Notes: generated from the sequence alone by a model not told the origin. Positions 1 to 9,073 are shown, counted from the stretch's first letter. The stretch: DNA of 64,000 bases from Aureivirga marina (GCF_015767265.1 NZ_JADPIB010000003.1:62001-126000), one strand, 5' to 3'. Numbers and translations: made by a program.

Positions 1-853
1 AATAATGAAAAGTAGCTTCTCCTTGTACACACATATAAATTACAAATGAATTTTTCTCTTCATGATTTATTGTAACAGAACCATTTAAAGGTAAAATATT
101 TGTGGTAAAATAAGGACAAGATATTACTTGTGTAGAATTATTTTCAACTTTTTGATAAGGAGTTTTATAACTGTCTTGTGATTTAAAATTAATAGCATCA
201 ATTGCTAAGTTTGTATGTAATTCTCGATAATTTCCAGAAGAATCTTTTCTATCCCAATCATACACACGATATGTTATATCACTTGTTTGTTGAATTTCTG
301 CTAACATTACACCAGCACCAATCGCATGAATTCTTCCAGTAGGAATATAATAAATATCTCCATGAGAAACTTTATCTACATTTAAAATTTCAAGAAGATT
401 TTTTTCTTCAAGATGTTTTAAATAACTTTCTTTTGTAACATTATCTTTAAAACCAACAATTAAATTAGCATCTTTATCCGCTTGCATAACATACCACATT
501 TCTGTTTTTCCAAAAGAATTATGTCTTTCTCTTGCCAATTTATCATCAGGATGTAATTGTATACTTAAAGTAGTTTTTGCGTCAATAAATTTTATTAATA
601 ATGGGAATTTTTCACCGAAAATTTCAAATACTTTGTCTCCTACAAGTGTATCTTTATATAATGAGATTACTTCTCTTAATGTTTTACCTTTTAATTCACC
701 ATTTGAAATTATAGATATATCATTTTCAACATCTGAAATTTCCCAACTTTCACCAATATCTCTTCGATCTGAAGATTTTCCTAAAATATCTATTAATTTA
801 CTCCCTCCCCAAATTTTAGATTTCAAAATTGGAGTAAATTTTATCGGATACAT
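1..853 (-). CDS. manA: Mannose-6-phosphate isomerase, class I (partial)
   Basis: Interconverts mannose-6-phosphate and fructose-6-phosphate and so feeds GDP-mannose and surface polysaccharide synthesis in the cytoplasm. The protein starts MYPIKFTPILKSKIWGG at an ATG and stays open to the window edge, so the C-terminus is missing (about 284 residues are visible). Type I PMI hallmarks are present: the zinc-site segment FIDAKTTLSIQLHPDD and the later YIPTGRIHAIGAGVMLAEIQ with its metal-binding His. It begins 8 bases after the stop of the upstream peroxiredoxin gene, so the two are probably cotranscribed. The assignment rests on family motifs and is firm; the symbol is by family. Confidence 0.9.
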   Translation of the reverse strand, partial: MYPIKFTPILKSKIWGGSKLIDILGKSSDRRDIGESWEISDVENDISIISNGELKGKTLREVISLYKDTLVGDKVFEIFGEKFPLLIKFIDAKTTLSIQLHPDDKLARERHNSFGKTEMWYVMQADKDANLIVGFKDNVTKESYLKHLEEKNLLEILNVDKVSHGDIYYIPTGRIHAIGAGVMLAEIQQTSDITYRVYDWDRKDSSGNYRELHTNLAIDAINFKSQDSYKTPYQKVENNSTQVISCPYFTTNILPLNGSVTINHEEKNSFVIYMCVQGEATFHY

Positions 854-861
854 TATATTCA

Positions 862-1326
862 TTAATTCTCTTTCTTTAATATTTTTAGCGCCGTGTCAAT
901 ATGTTTCTGAATTCCAAATTGACTATTAAAAATTTCTTCAACAATTCCATCAGAATTTACAACATAAGTTACCCTTCCAGGAATCAAACCTAACAACGTA
1001 GTCGGAACTTTGAATAGATTCCTTACTTTATTTTTTGTGTCTGCTAATAAAGTAAAAGGTAAATCATATTTTTCTGCAAATTTTTGATGTGAAGAAACAC
1101 TGTCAGCGCTAATTCCTATTACCTTAACTCCAGCATCCGAAAAAGAAGTGTAAGCATCACGAAATGAGCAAGCTTCTTTTGTACAACCTGGAGTATCATC
1201 TTTTGGATAAAAATAAATAATAGCAGATTTTCCTTGTATAAATTCTGGAATAGAAATAGATTCACCGTGTTGATTTTCTAAACTAAAATTTGGGATTTTA
1301 CTGCCTTTTATTATTTTATTTTCCAA
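862..1326 (-). CDS. bcp: Thioredoxin-dependent peroxiredoxin, PrxQ/BCP type
   Basis: Reduces hydrogen peroxide and organic hydroperoxides in the cytoplasm using thioredoxin. The AhpC/TSA fold is clear: YFYPKDDTPGCTKEACSFRD holds the peroxidatic Cys48 and, five residues on, resolving Cys53, the PrxQ arrangement. At 154 residues it has normal family length. No ATG is available near the N-terminus and the frame opens with TTG at 1326, which I take as the start. It lies just upstream of manA in the same direction. A second PrxQ (2150-2599) is close by; this copy differs by a KVPTTLLGLIPGRVTYV segment. Confidence 0.9.
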   Translation of the reverse strand: MENKIIKGSKIPNFSLENQHGESISIPEFIQGKSAIIYFYPKDDTPGCTKEACSFRDAYTSFSDAGVKVIGISADSVSSHQKFAEKYDLPFTLLADTKNKVRNLFKVPTTLLGLIPGRVTYVVNSDGIVEEIFNSQFGIQKHIDTALKILKKEN

Positions 1327-1503
1327 AATACGAATCGTTTAATTTTTGCAAATAGACTGAATTGGCAAATATCGTGTTTTCTTTAGTTAATACAAAGAAA
1401 TACTACGCTTTTATATGCATTCATAGCATCTAAGTTACAAAGAAATTCCAAATACTTTAATAAATATTCTAATGAGATAATGAAAATTTAATCTTGTAAA
1501 TTG

Positions 1504-2097
1504 TTATAAATCAACTCCAAGATTAATCGAAGGATTTGCGAAATAATTAAAAACAACTAAAAATAAGATTGGAAAAATTATATAAGGTTCATTCACATTA
1601 AATATAAAACTGTATAAAATACTTCCAAGAGCTGTTATTAAAACAATAATATTGAAAATTTTGAATTCTTTAAAATTATAGAAAAATTCTTTTTGTTCCA
1701 CATTTTTATCCAAACAATGCTTTTCGATTTTTTTGAATAATTCTGTAGAAGCTTTTAAATCTTCACATTTTTTAGAAATTAGTAGGTTTAGTTTTTCTTC
1801 TTTTGATTTTAAAATTAAATGATTTTTATTGCTAAAATTAATTTTAAAATATTCTAAATCTTTGAAATAATACTTTTTAGTATGCAAACTAAAATAATCA
1901 TCATTTATCTCAAAAGAATTTTCTTTATAACCTAAATTATCTTCAAAATAAAGAATTCCATAAATAGAAGCAACTACTAAAACAAATCCTAAGAAGAGGT
2001 TTATTAAAATAGAAATTGTGGAAATAATAATTATTGAAATAAGAATGGCGGCTTTAAATTCGTAAAGGTATTTTGTGTGCGTAAGCGTATTTTTCAA
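1504..2097 (-). CDS. Hypothetical membrane protein
   Basis: 197 residues, function not recognised. Two hydrophobic segments near residues 16-52 and two near 146-187 frame a central soluble part of about 95 residues with alternating charged and hydrophobic strands (for example INDDYFSLHTKKYYFKDLEYFKINF). That layout resembles bacterial PH-like or YcxB-like membrane proteins, but no diagnostic motif is present, so this is only a structural impression. The frame opens with TTG at 2097; no ATG is available upstream. It lies between two peroxiredoxin genes on the same strand, and 52 bases separate its start from the stop of the preceding one. Confidence 0.6.
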   Translation of the reverse strand: MKNTLTHTKYLYEFKAAILISIIIISTISILINLFLGFVLVVASIYGILYFEDNLGYKENSFEINDDYFSLHTKKYYFKDLEYFKINFSNKNHLILKSKEEKLNLLISKKCEDLKASTELFKKIEKHCLDKNVEQKEFFYNFKEFKIFNIIVLITALGSILYSFIFNVNEPYIIFPILFLVVFNYFANPSINLGVDL

Positions 2098-2149
2098 TGC
2101 AATAAATTTTTAAAAAGATGAAACCACAAATGTAGTTTCATCTATGTTA

Positions 2150-2599
2150 TTATAAAATTTGAGCTGTATGCTCTTTCGTTTTTACTTTTGTAATAATATC
2201 TTCAATGATTCCATTTTCATCAATGATAAAAGTGGTTCTATGAATTCCCTCATATTCTTTTCCCATGAATTTTTTCGGTCCCCAAACTCCATAAGCGTTG
2301 ATAACTTTTTTGTCTTCATCGGCTAACAATTGATAAGGTAATTCATTTTTTGTTTTAAAATTAGTTTGTCTTTTTTCAGAATCAGCACTAACTCCTAAAA
2401 CTTCATACCCTTTTTGTTTAAATTCTTCATAATTATCTCTCAAATTACAAGCTTCTGCTGTACATCCTGGTGTACTAGCTTTTGGATAAAAGAATAAAAC
2501 TAATTTTTTTCCTCTAAAATCACTTAAAGAAACAAATTCTCCGTTTTCATTTTTCACCTTAAAATCAGGTGCTTTATCTCCTTTTTGTAATGTTATCAT
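2150..2599 (-). CDS. bcp: Thioredoxin-dependent peroxiredoxin, PrxQ/BCP type (second copy)
   Basis: Thiol peroxidase of 149 residues starting at ATG. FFYPKASTPGCTAEACNLRD carries peroxidatic Cys46 and resolving Cys51, the PrxQ spacing. The C-terminal GVWGPKKFMGKEYEGIHRTTF block is typical of the canonical bacterial Bcp, so this copy rather than the one at 862-1326 is the more standard member. It is divergent from nth with only 35 bases between the two starts, so the promoters must be nested in a very short region. Pairing a peroxide-removing enzyme with a base-excision repair enzyme fits an oxidative-damage theme; that link is inference. Confidence 0.93.
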   Translation of the reverse strand: MITLQKGDKAPDFKVKNENGEFVSLSDFRGKKLVLFFYPKASTPGCTAEACNLRDNYEEFKQKGYEVLGVSADSEKRQTNFKTKNELPYQLLADEDKKVINAYGVWGPKKFMGKEYEGIHRTTFIIDENGIIEDIITKVKTKEHTAQIL

Positions 2600-2611
2600 A
2601 ATGTTTAAATT

Positions 2612-2619
2612 TACTTTCG
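2612..2619 (+). promoter_or_regulatory. Probable -7 element for nth
   Basis: TACTTTCG differs from the Bacteroidota -7 consensus TAnnTTTG at one position and sits 15 bases upstream of the nth start codon, the right distance for a short leader. No clear -33 TTG is visible. Confidence 0.35.
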
Positions 2620-2634
2620 TAAAAATACATAAAA

Positions 2635-3270
2635 ATGAATAAAAAAGAACGAGTTCAATTCGTTATTGATACCTTAGAAAAATTATATCCAGAAACACCA
2701 ATTCCTTTGGATCATAAAGATCCTTATACTCTGTTGATTGCGGTTTTAATGTCTGCACAAAGTAAAGATGAACGTGTAAATCAAATTACACCTTTATTGT
2801 TTGAAAAAGCAGATAATCCGTATGATATGGTAAAATTATCTGTGGATGAAATTCGAGAAATTATTAAACCTGTCGGACTTTCACCGATGAAATCAAAAGG
2901 AATTTATGGATTATCTAAGATTTTGATTGAAGAACATAATGGAGAAGTTCCAATGTCTTTTGAAGCTTTGGAAAAATTGCCAGCAGTAGGGCATAAGACG
3001 GCAAGTGTTGTGATGAGTCAAGGATTTGGAGTTGCAGCTTTTCCAGTAGATACACATATTCATAGATTAATGTATCGTTGGAATTTAACAACTGGAAAAA
3101 ATGTTGAAACAACAGAAAAGGACGCAAAAAGACTTTTTCCAAAAGAACTTTGGAATAAACTGCATTTGCAAATCATTTTTTATGGAAGAGAATATTCGCC
3201 TGCGCGCGGTTGGGATATTGATAAAGATATCATTACAAAAACAATAGGTAGAAAATCAGTTTTAAAATAA
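2635..3270 (+). CDS. nth: Endonuclease III, cluster-less form
   Basis: DNA glycosylase/AP lyase that removes oxidised pyrimidines in base-excision repair. The helix-hairpin-helix is LPAVGHKTASVV with catalytic Lys121, and the essential Asp139 lies in FPVDTHIHRL; both match the E. coli Lys120/Asp138 positions almost exactly. The classical C-terminal Cys-X6-Cys-X2-Cys-X5-Cys [4Fe-4S] loop is absent; the protein (211 residues) contains no cysteine at all and ends ARGWDIDKDIITKTIGRKS. The catalytic residues are intact, so it is expected to be active. A strong hairpin terminator follows 8 bases after the stop. Confidence 0.93.
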   Translation: MNKKERVQFVIDTLEKLYPETPIPLDHKDPYTLLIAVLMSAQSKDERVNQITPLLFEKADNPYDMVKLSVDEIREIIKPVGLSPMKSKGIYGLSKILIEEHNGEVPMSFEALEKLPAVGHKTASVVMSQGFGVAAFPVDTHIHRLMYRWNLTTGKNVETTEKDAKRLFPKELWNKLHLQIIFYGREYSPARGWDIDKDIITKTIGRKSVLK

Positions 3271-3278
3271 TTACAAAA

Positions 3279-3309
3279 AAAAGCTTATATCACAATGATA
3301 TAAGCTTTT
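3279..3309 (+). terminator. Rho-independent terminator after nth
   Basis: Perfect stem AGCTTATATCA / TGATATAAGCT with a CAA loop, flanked by A and T runs. The symmetry means it can also stop the convergent small gene on the minus strand. Confidence 0.9.
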
Positions 3310-3319
3310 TATGTATAAT

Positions 3320-3463
3320 TTAATTTAAATTCATCTCTATGCATCTGTTGTTCTTATCTTTAACAACTTTTAAAGATTTTGAGTAATTCAACAAGAATTG
3401 AATCGTCTCTTTCTTCGGTTCCTTCTCTCTGCCTTTTGAAGATTTTTTAACGTAAATATTCAT
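3320..3463 (-). CDS. Small conserved basic protein, 47 residues
   Basis: A short reading frame beginning MNIYVKKSSKGREKEPKKE, followed by TIQFLLNYSKSLKVVKDKNN and ending CIEMNLN. It is rich in Lys and Glu with a hydrophobic middle, has no signal peptide and no membrane segment. I recall similar short proteins with the core GREKEPKKETIQFLLNYSKSL in other flavobacteria, which supports a real gene, but that is recollection and not a search. An ATG three bases further upstream is immediately followed by TGA in its own frame, so the start at 3463 is the only possible ATG. Function unknown; it shares the bidirectional terminator with nth. Confidence 0.7.
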   Translation of the reverse strand: MNIYVKKSSKGREKEPKKETIQFLLNYSKSLKVVKDKNNRCIEMNLN

Positions 3464-3620
3464 TTCATATAGTTTAATTAAGCATTGAAAGCTTTTTTAT
3501 ACTCTAAAAACGAATATACGTATTTTTTATTGTTTGCTGTTAGTTAAAATTCCTGATTTTACTATTCTTTAATAGAAAATTGGAAGGCTTTAAGAGAAAA
3601 TTATGAAAATACTTAAAAGT

Positions 3621-4208
3621 TTAGTTAATTAAAACGATTTCATGTTTGTCAATTAGCTTTCTCAAATTGATTAAAGCGTAACGCATTCTTCCTAAAGCAG
3701 TATTAATGCTAACTCCTGTTGATTCTGAGATTTCTTTGAAACTCATATCACGATACATACGCATTTTTAATACTTCTTTTTGATCTTCTGGAAGTTTATC
3801 AATTAAACTTCTAACATCTTCTTCAATTTGAGATTTGATCATTTTCTTTTCTACATTTAATACATCATCACTAATGATTGAAAAAATATCAAAATCATCT
3901 GTTTTATTATTAAACATTTGCATTCTGTTAGATTTTCTGAAATGATCAATTACTAAGTTGTGTGCAATTCGCATTACCCAAGGTAAGAATTTACCTTCTT
4001 CATTGTAAACTCCTCTCTTTAAAGTGTTTATAACTTTTATAAATGTGTCTTGGAAAATATCTTCTGCAATTTCTCTGTCTAAGACTTTAGACATGATGAA
4101 GCTATAAATTTTTTGCTTGTGACGATTGATAAGAATTTCTAAAGCTCTTTCGTCTCCTTTAATGTATCTACTAACTAATACGCTGTCTTGTAACTTTAAT
4201 TTGTGCAT
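3621..4208 (-). CDS. RNA polymerase sigma factor, ECF (sigma-70 family)
   Basis: 195 residues with region 2 (ILINRHKQKIYSFIMSKVLDREIAEDIFQDTFIKV, about 25-60) and region 4 (LPEDQKEVLKMRMYRDMSFKEISESTGVSINTALGRMRYALINLRK, about 140-186). The DIFQDTF motif is the core-binding signature of region 2.2 and the C-terminal part is the -35 reading helix-turn-helix. No anti-sigma factor is adjacent, unlike the sigma factor at 35968-36489. The highly charged but regular sequence and lack of partner suggest a general, not a cell-surface-signalling, sigma factor; the regulon is not inferable from this window. Confidence 0.9.
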   Translation of the reverse strand: MHKLKLQDSVLVSRYIKGDERALEILINRHKQKIYSFIMSKVLDREIAEDIFQDTFIKVINTLKRGVYNEEGKFLPWVMRIAHNLVIDHFRKSNRMQMFNNKTDDFDIFSIISDDVLNVEKKMIKSQIEEDVRSLIDKLPEDQKEVLKMRMYRDMSFKEISESTGVSINTALGRMRYALINLRKLIDKHEIVLIN

Positions 4209-4621
4209 ACCAAATATTACTTTTAATTATACAAACAACATCTCTCCATTATTCGAGGAATGTTTTTTCAAAAATCAATATGTTATAAATAATCTAAAAA
4301 GTAATTTTTGGCTATAAGCAAGTTCGTTTGGTTAATATTTTTCAAATATGAATTAAATTTTTCTTAAAAACAAATTTTTATCGCAATTTTTATTAAAAAA
4401 AATTATTTAACTATGTTTTATTGAGAAAAAAATAATAAAAATTTAATTTTATTGCATATTATTTAGCCTTTTAGTAGTCTATTTTCAAATTCATATTAAA
4501 ATTACGAATTTACTGTGATTAATTCATCGTTATTTTTATTAAAATATGTTAAAGAGTTGTTATTTATATGCTAAAAATCACAGATTCTCAGATTTGTTAA
4601 AAAACGTATATAAATAAAAAA
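4209..4621. other. Intergenic region, about 410 bases, very A+T-rich
   Basis: Leader side of the sigma factor gene and tail side of the TonB-dependent receptor gene. Long A and T runs, no convincing reading frame and no clear TAnnTTTG element on the minus strand close to 4208. I see nothing else in it apart from the receptor terminator at its end. Confidence 0.5.
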
Positions 4622-4638
4622 CCCTCCAAAAAGGAGGG
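4616..4638 (-). terminator. Terminator after the TonB-dependent receptor
   Basis: Stem CCCTCC / GGAGGG with a five-base loop, followed on the minus strand by a T run. It lies 7 bases past the receptor stop codon. Confidence 0.88.
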
Positions 4639-4644
4639 GTGAGT

Positions 4645-7104
4645 TTATATTTTCATTCCTAAACGTACATTTAACACTCTTCCTGTCATATAGTTTGGAA
4701 TTGCATAGGATGTTTTTGAGTAAGCATCCCTAACCCAAGTATTCGTTATGGAATTTTTAATATCGAACATATTGAATAATTCTATTCCAATTGTTAATTC
4801 TTTGAAATTCTTTAACCAACCAGATTCATATCTTTTGTTTGCATCTGTGAAAACATATAATAATCCGATGTCTGCTCTTCTATAAGCATTTAATCTTGTT
4901 TGATATAAATATGGATCTGCATAAGAAGGAGAACCTCCTGGAACTCCAGAATTATAAACCATATTTAAGTACATACGTAAGTTTGGAATAGAAGGAACAT
5001 AATCTTGTAATAAGAATCCTAATTTAAATCGTTGATCTGTTGGACGAGGAATATATCCTCTATTTTCATAATTTTCTTCTGTTTGTAAAAATCCGATACT
5101 AATCCAACTTTCTGTTCCTGGAACAAATTCTCCATTTAATCTTAAATCTAATCCAGCAGCATAAGCTTTAGCGTTATTATTTGCAGCATAGCGAATTCGT
5201 ACATTATCTACTGTGTAAATGTTTACATCATTTAAACTTTTATAATAAGCTTCTGTAATTAATTTAAAAGGTCTTCCTCCCCACATTTTAAAACTATATT
5301 CATTTCCTAAAATAAAATGTAAGGCATTTTGCGCTTTTACATTAGGATTTACATTTCCATTTGCATCTCTTAATTCTCTATAAAAAGGAGGTTGGTAATA
5401 CAATCCTGTAGCAAAACGAAACAACATATCTGTGTTTTCCCAATCTGGTTTTATTGCAACTTGTGCTCTTGGACTAAAAACTGTTTGCGAAACTTTAGCA
5501 GATTTCTCATCATTTACTGTCCAATTTTGCATCCTTGCACCAATGTTGAAATAGATTTCATGATCATTGATATAACCTTTTCTTCCATATTGCACATATG
5601 CTGAAAGACGATTAATTTTTGTATTATTTCTTGCTCTTACATTCTGAAAAGGAATAATTTCTCCAGTATAAGGTTCGTAAGGTTGATTATTAGGAATATG
5701 ATGTGGAGGACGAACAGAAAACCCAACAGAATCAATCATTTCCCATTCTACAATTCGATCACGAATATCTTCAATTTGATATTTTGCTCCAACTTCAAAT
5801 TCATTTCCATCTTTTTTATAAATAGCTCTTAATTTTACATTATTAATTAAAGCATCTAAGTCATTTCTTGCATGAGAAAGTTGTGAACCAATTTGTTGTG
5901 CATAAAGTGTTTCTCCAAAAGAGTCAGAACCAAAATCACCATCAACTTCTCCTAAATCATATTGTGCTTCAATATCATAATATTCTTGCTCTTGTGTATT
6001 ATAAACTGAAGTTGTCAATTCTAAAGCTAAATTATCATTTACCTTATAAAATCCTTTTAAAGCTCCAAAAGTAGTTAAATAATCATCTTCTTCTCGACCT
6101 CTATATCTTACAATTAATTCTAAAGGATTATTCACAGTTCCAAATCTTGTTCTACGAGTTTTTGGAATATAATCATATTGATTTGAAGAAATATTTCCTA
6201 AAAACTCCACAGTAAATTTTTCTGTAATTTCATAAGAGAGAAAAGATTGAACATCTAAAAATCGTGGTTTAAAGTTTGTTTCAATATCTTTACTATTAAC
6301 TAAAAGACTATTATCTCGATAACGGAATCCTGTAATATATGTTAGCTTTTTATTTAATGCTGTTCCTTCAGCTGTTAAAGCTCCACCTAGTAAATTTGCA
6401 TTTAATGTTAAGCCAAATTCTCTTGGTTTTCTATAAGTAATATCTAAAACAGAAGATAGTTTATCACCATATTTAGCTTGAAATCCACCAGCAGAAAAAT
6501 CAACGTTTTTTACCATATCAATATTGATAAAACTTAATCCTTCTTGTTGTCCTGAACGAATTAAAAACGGACGAAAAACTTCAAAACCATTTACATAAAC
6601 CAAATTTTCATCAAAGTTTCCTCCTCGAACATTATATTGCGTACTAAGTTCATTGCTACTGTTTACTCCAGCATAAGAGGTTAAAACTGCTTCAACTCCT
6701 GCATTTGCACTTGGTGTTGTTTTTACTTTTTCGACATTTACAGTAGTAAGTCCTTTTACAGCTTTACGATTGTTTTTAATTTTTACTTCATCAATATTTT
6801 CCGTTTGAATTTTTAATCTTGGAGAAATTCGAACTGTTTTATTTTTAGAAGTAGAAATTCTTTTTTCATAACCTACATAAGAAAGATGACTAAAAATGAT
6901 TGTTCCTCGACCAATTACATCTGTTTCAAATTCATAATTCCCTTGACTATCTGTTTTTGCTCCATCACCTTCAAAAACAACAGAAACATTTTCTATAGGT
7001 GTTCCATATTCATCTTTTACTGTTCCTTTTATAATCGCATTTTGTCCAAAAATGACGGTTGTAAATAATAAAAAAAGAACAGATAAATAGTAATTTGTTT
7101 TCAA
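4645..7104 (-). CDS. TonB-dependent outer-membrane receptor
   Basis: Outer-membrane active transporter, 819 residues, substrate unknown. A signal peptide (MKTNYYLSVLFLLFTTVIFGQ) is followed by a carboxypeptidase-regulatory-like beta domain (about 22-100), a plug domain (about 105-230, with YNVRGGNFDENLVYVNGFEV and GGFQAKYGDKLSSVLDITY) and a 22-strand barrel ending in VLNVRLGMKI with a terminal aromatic/hydrophobic strand. No SusD partner is adjacent, so it is not a classical polysaccharide utilisation system. The frame opens with TTG at 7104. It lies 30 bases downstream of the M23 peptidase gene in the same direction, so the two are likely one transcript. Confidence 0.93.
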   Translation of the reverse strand: MKTNYYLSVLFLLFTTVIFGQNAIIKGTVKDEYGTPIENVSVVFEGDGAKTDSQGNYEFETDVIGRGTIIFSHLSYVGYEKRISTSKNKTVRISPRLKIQTENIDEVKIKNNRKAVKGLTTVNVEKVKTTPSANAGVEAVLTSYAGVNSSNELSTQYNVRGGNFDENLVYVNGFEVFRPFLIRSGQQEGLSFINIDMVKNVDFSAGGFQAKYGDKLSSVLDITYRKPREFGLTLNANLLGGALTAEGTALNKKLTYITGFRYRDNSLLVNSKDIETNFKPRFLDVQSFLSYEITEKFTVEFLGNISSNQYDYIPKTRRTRFGTVNNPLELIVRYRGREEDDYLTTFGALKGFYKVNDNLALELTTSVYNTQEQEYYDIEAQYDLGEVDGDFGSDSFGETLYAQQIGSQLSHARNDLDALINNVKLRAIYKKDGNEFEVGAKYQIEDIRDRIVEWEMIDSVGFSVRPPHHIPNNQPYEPYTGEIIPFQNVRARNNTKINRLSAYVQYGRKGYINDHEIYFNIGARMQNWTVNDEKSAKVSQTVFSPRAQVAIKPDWENTDMLFRFATGLYYQPPFYRELRDANGNVNPNVKAQNALHFILGNEYSFKMWGGRPFKLITEAYYKSLNDVNIYTVDNVRIRYAANNNAKAYAAGLDLRLNGEFVPGTESWISIGFLQTEENYENRGYIPRPTDQRFKLGFLLQDYVPSIPNLRMYLNMVYNSGVPGGSPSYADPYLYQTRLNAYRRADIGLLYVFTDANKRYESGWLKNFKELTIGIELFNMFDIKNSITNTWVRDAYSKTSYAIPNYMTGRVLNVRLGMKI

Positions 7105-7134
7105 TTTTGTTCGTTTAATTTTTGGTTGTTCGTG

Positions 7135-8868
7135 TTATTTCTTTCTATAAAATGAAGCTCTTAAAATACTTTTATTTCCTGCATTGTCAATTACTTCAAT
7201 TTTTAATTCGTGTTTTGCTGTTGTAAATTTCTTTTCTGATAAATCAAAAGTTAAAACTCCAGTTCTCAAATCTCTTTCCATCATAATCCATTCACCATCA
7301 ATTGTCGGATAATAAGATTTGATTCCGCTACCAGTATCTAAAATTTTTAACTTTAAATATCTATATTTCGTAATCCATTGACCATCTCTAAAGTTTTTCA
7401 ACGAAACTTTAGGTGGAATAGTATCTTTCAATAATTTAAATTGCCCTAAATTCTTTACTTTAGAGAAAATTGCTGTATCATTTTGAATAGACTTCTGATA
7501 TGAACGATATTTTCCATAGGTAACTTTTGCGATATAAAGTCCTTTTTTCTCTGTTGGAGTCATATTTCGAATATCAAAAGCTAATGTATATTTTTTTTGT
7601 AAAGGAATAATATCTCGATGCACATTCACAGTATTATTTTCTTCTTTTAATGCAATTCTTTCACTTTTATAAAATGTATTTTTAGGAAAAATTACAGTTG
7701 CATTTCCATGTTGAATTGTTGTATTACAACTTGTGTCTACATAATGTAAATCTTCATAATTTTCTTCTTTTCGAGAATTTATTGTTTTCTTCCCCTTTAT
7801 TGGAATTGTTACAGTAGAAGTATTTCCTTTGTAATCTTTTGCAATTAATTCAATTTTATAGTCTAAACCATCTTCAATATAAATTTTTCCTGCATCCTCT
7901 AAGAATTTATAAATTTTTAAATCATTGTTAGAATTAACAAAACATTTTTGGATGAATTCTTTATTCTCTTTATAATGATGATAATCTACATGTAAATTGA
8001 TTTTTTTTGTTCTTGAAAAAGAGAAAAATTCTACTTCATGATAGTATTTTTTTTCTCCATTTATACGCATTTCTAAACTGTAAATCCCATTTTTATTTAA
8101 AGAATTATTCAGTAAATCAATGACGTTAAGTCCAACTCCAATCGAATCAATTGCAGTAATTGTTTGTGTTTTATATTTTCCAGTTCCAACCTTTTTTAAA
8201 CTTAATTTTTTCTTTTCAAATCCTTCATTAATGTGTGAATTCTCTGAAACAGGATATGCATATGTTTCTTTAATCGTAGGATGAATCGTATCTTTTATAT
8301 CATATCCGAATAAAAGTGGATTGATTGGATTTTCTGTTTTTGTATCACGAATTTCAAAATGTAAATGTGCAGGAATAAATCCTCCTGTTTTTCCAGAATA
8401 AGCAATCATTTCACCTTGTTCTACAATTAAATCATCTTCTTCTGGATACACTTCAATTTCAAAACTTTCTTCTTCATATTGCTTTTTACGAATGTATTGT
8501 TCAATTTTTGGACTAAACTTTTTTAAATGTGCATAAACAGTTGTATAACCATTTGGATGATCGATATAAAGTACTTTTCCATAACCCCAAAGAGAAATTT
8601 TAATTCTAGAAATTCTTCCTTTTGCAGCAGCTAACACTTTTAAACCTTCTCTTTGTTGTGTTTTAATATCTAAACCAGCATGGAAATGATTGCTTCGCAT
8701 TTCCCCAAAAGTTCCAGAAAGCAGTATAGGAATTTCTAAAGGATTTTTAAAATAATTTTGTGGATATTTATGTTGACTAAATCCAAAAGTGATAAATAAA
8801 ATATGTAAAATGAAAATGATATTTTTCTTCAATGTATTCAAGTTTTTCGCTAAAATAATAAATTTCAA
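7135..8868 (-). CDS. M23 family metallopeptidase (LytM-type), secreted
   Basis: Predicted periplasmic peptidoglycan endopeptidase or a regulator of one. The zinc site is intact: NHFHAGLDIKT supplies His and Asp, and PAHLHFEIRD the His-x-His pair; the GYTTVYAHLKKF segment is also typical. The catalytic domain lies near the N-terminus (about 50-190), followed by roughly 380 residues of beta-rich sequence ending in an Ig-like unit (IPPKVSLKNFRDGQWITKY...). There is no ATG: the frame opens with TTG at 8868, but a second TTG at 8832 gives a cleaner signal peptide (MKKNIIFILHILFITFGFSQ) and may be the real start. Probably cotranscribed with the downstream receptor. Confidence 0.9.
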   Translation of the reverse strand: MKFIILAKNLNTLKKNIIFILHILFITFGFSQHKYPQNYFKNPLEIPILLSGTFGEMRSNHFHAGLDIKTQQREGLKVLAAAKGRISRIKISLWGYGKVLYIDHPNGYTTVYAHLKKFSPKIEQYIRKKQYEEESFEIEVYPEEDDLIVEQGEMIAYSGKTGGFIPAHLHFEIRDTKTENPINPLLFGYDIKDTIHPTIKETYAYPVSENSHINEGFEKKKLSLKKVGTGKYKTQTITAIDSIGVGLNVIDLLNNSLNKNGIYSLEMRINGEKKYYHEVEFFSFSRTKKINLHVDYHHYKENKEFIQKCFVNSNNDLKIYKFLEDAGKIYIEDGLDYKIELIAKDYKGNTSTVTIPIKGKKTINSRKEENYEDLHYVDTSCNTTIQHGNATVIFPKNTFYKSERIALKEENNTVNVHRDIIPLQKKYTLAFDIRNMTPTEKKGLYIAKVTYGKYRSYQKSIQNDTAIFSKVKNLGQFKLLKDTIPPKVSLKNFRDGQWITKYRYLKLKILDTGSGIKSYYPTIDGEWIMMERDLRTGVLTFDLSEKKFTTAKHELKIEVIDNAGNKSILRASFYRKK

Positions 8869-9028
8869 AATAAAGAAATTGAATCGAATTTTCTAATTAA
8901 TATTTAGGAAAATTTTCAAGTTTTTATTTGAAAGTTTAATTGCTTGTTTTTCAAAATGTTTTTTAATTATTAACAGTAATTATTTTAAAATATTTTTATT
9001 AATCTAAAAAAACACCTTTTTTTTCTTA

Positions 9029-9036
9029 TATATTTG
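9029..9036 (+). promoter_or_regulatory. -7 promoter element of the first sensor kinase
   Basis: TATATTTG matches TAnnTTTG exactly. It is embedded in CTTATATATTTGTTT, which recurs in front of the second kinase (11244-11251). Its position rules out the upstream TTG at 9038 as a start because transcription would begin after it. Confidence 0.7.
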
Positions 9037-9073
9037 TTTGCGTATATGTACTTCAAATGAAAATCCCAAAACG

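Noticed and set aside
9038-9073. Longer N-terminus of the first sensor kinase (MRICTSNENPKT...)
   Set aside because: It begins two bases after the -7 element, so the start codon would lie before the transcript; the paralogue lacks it.
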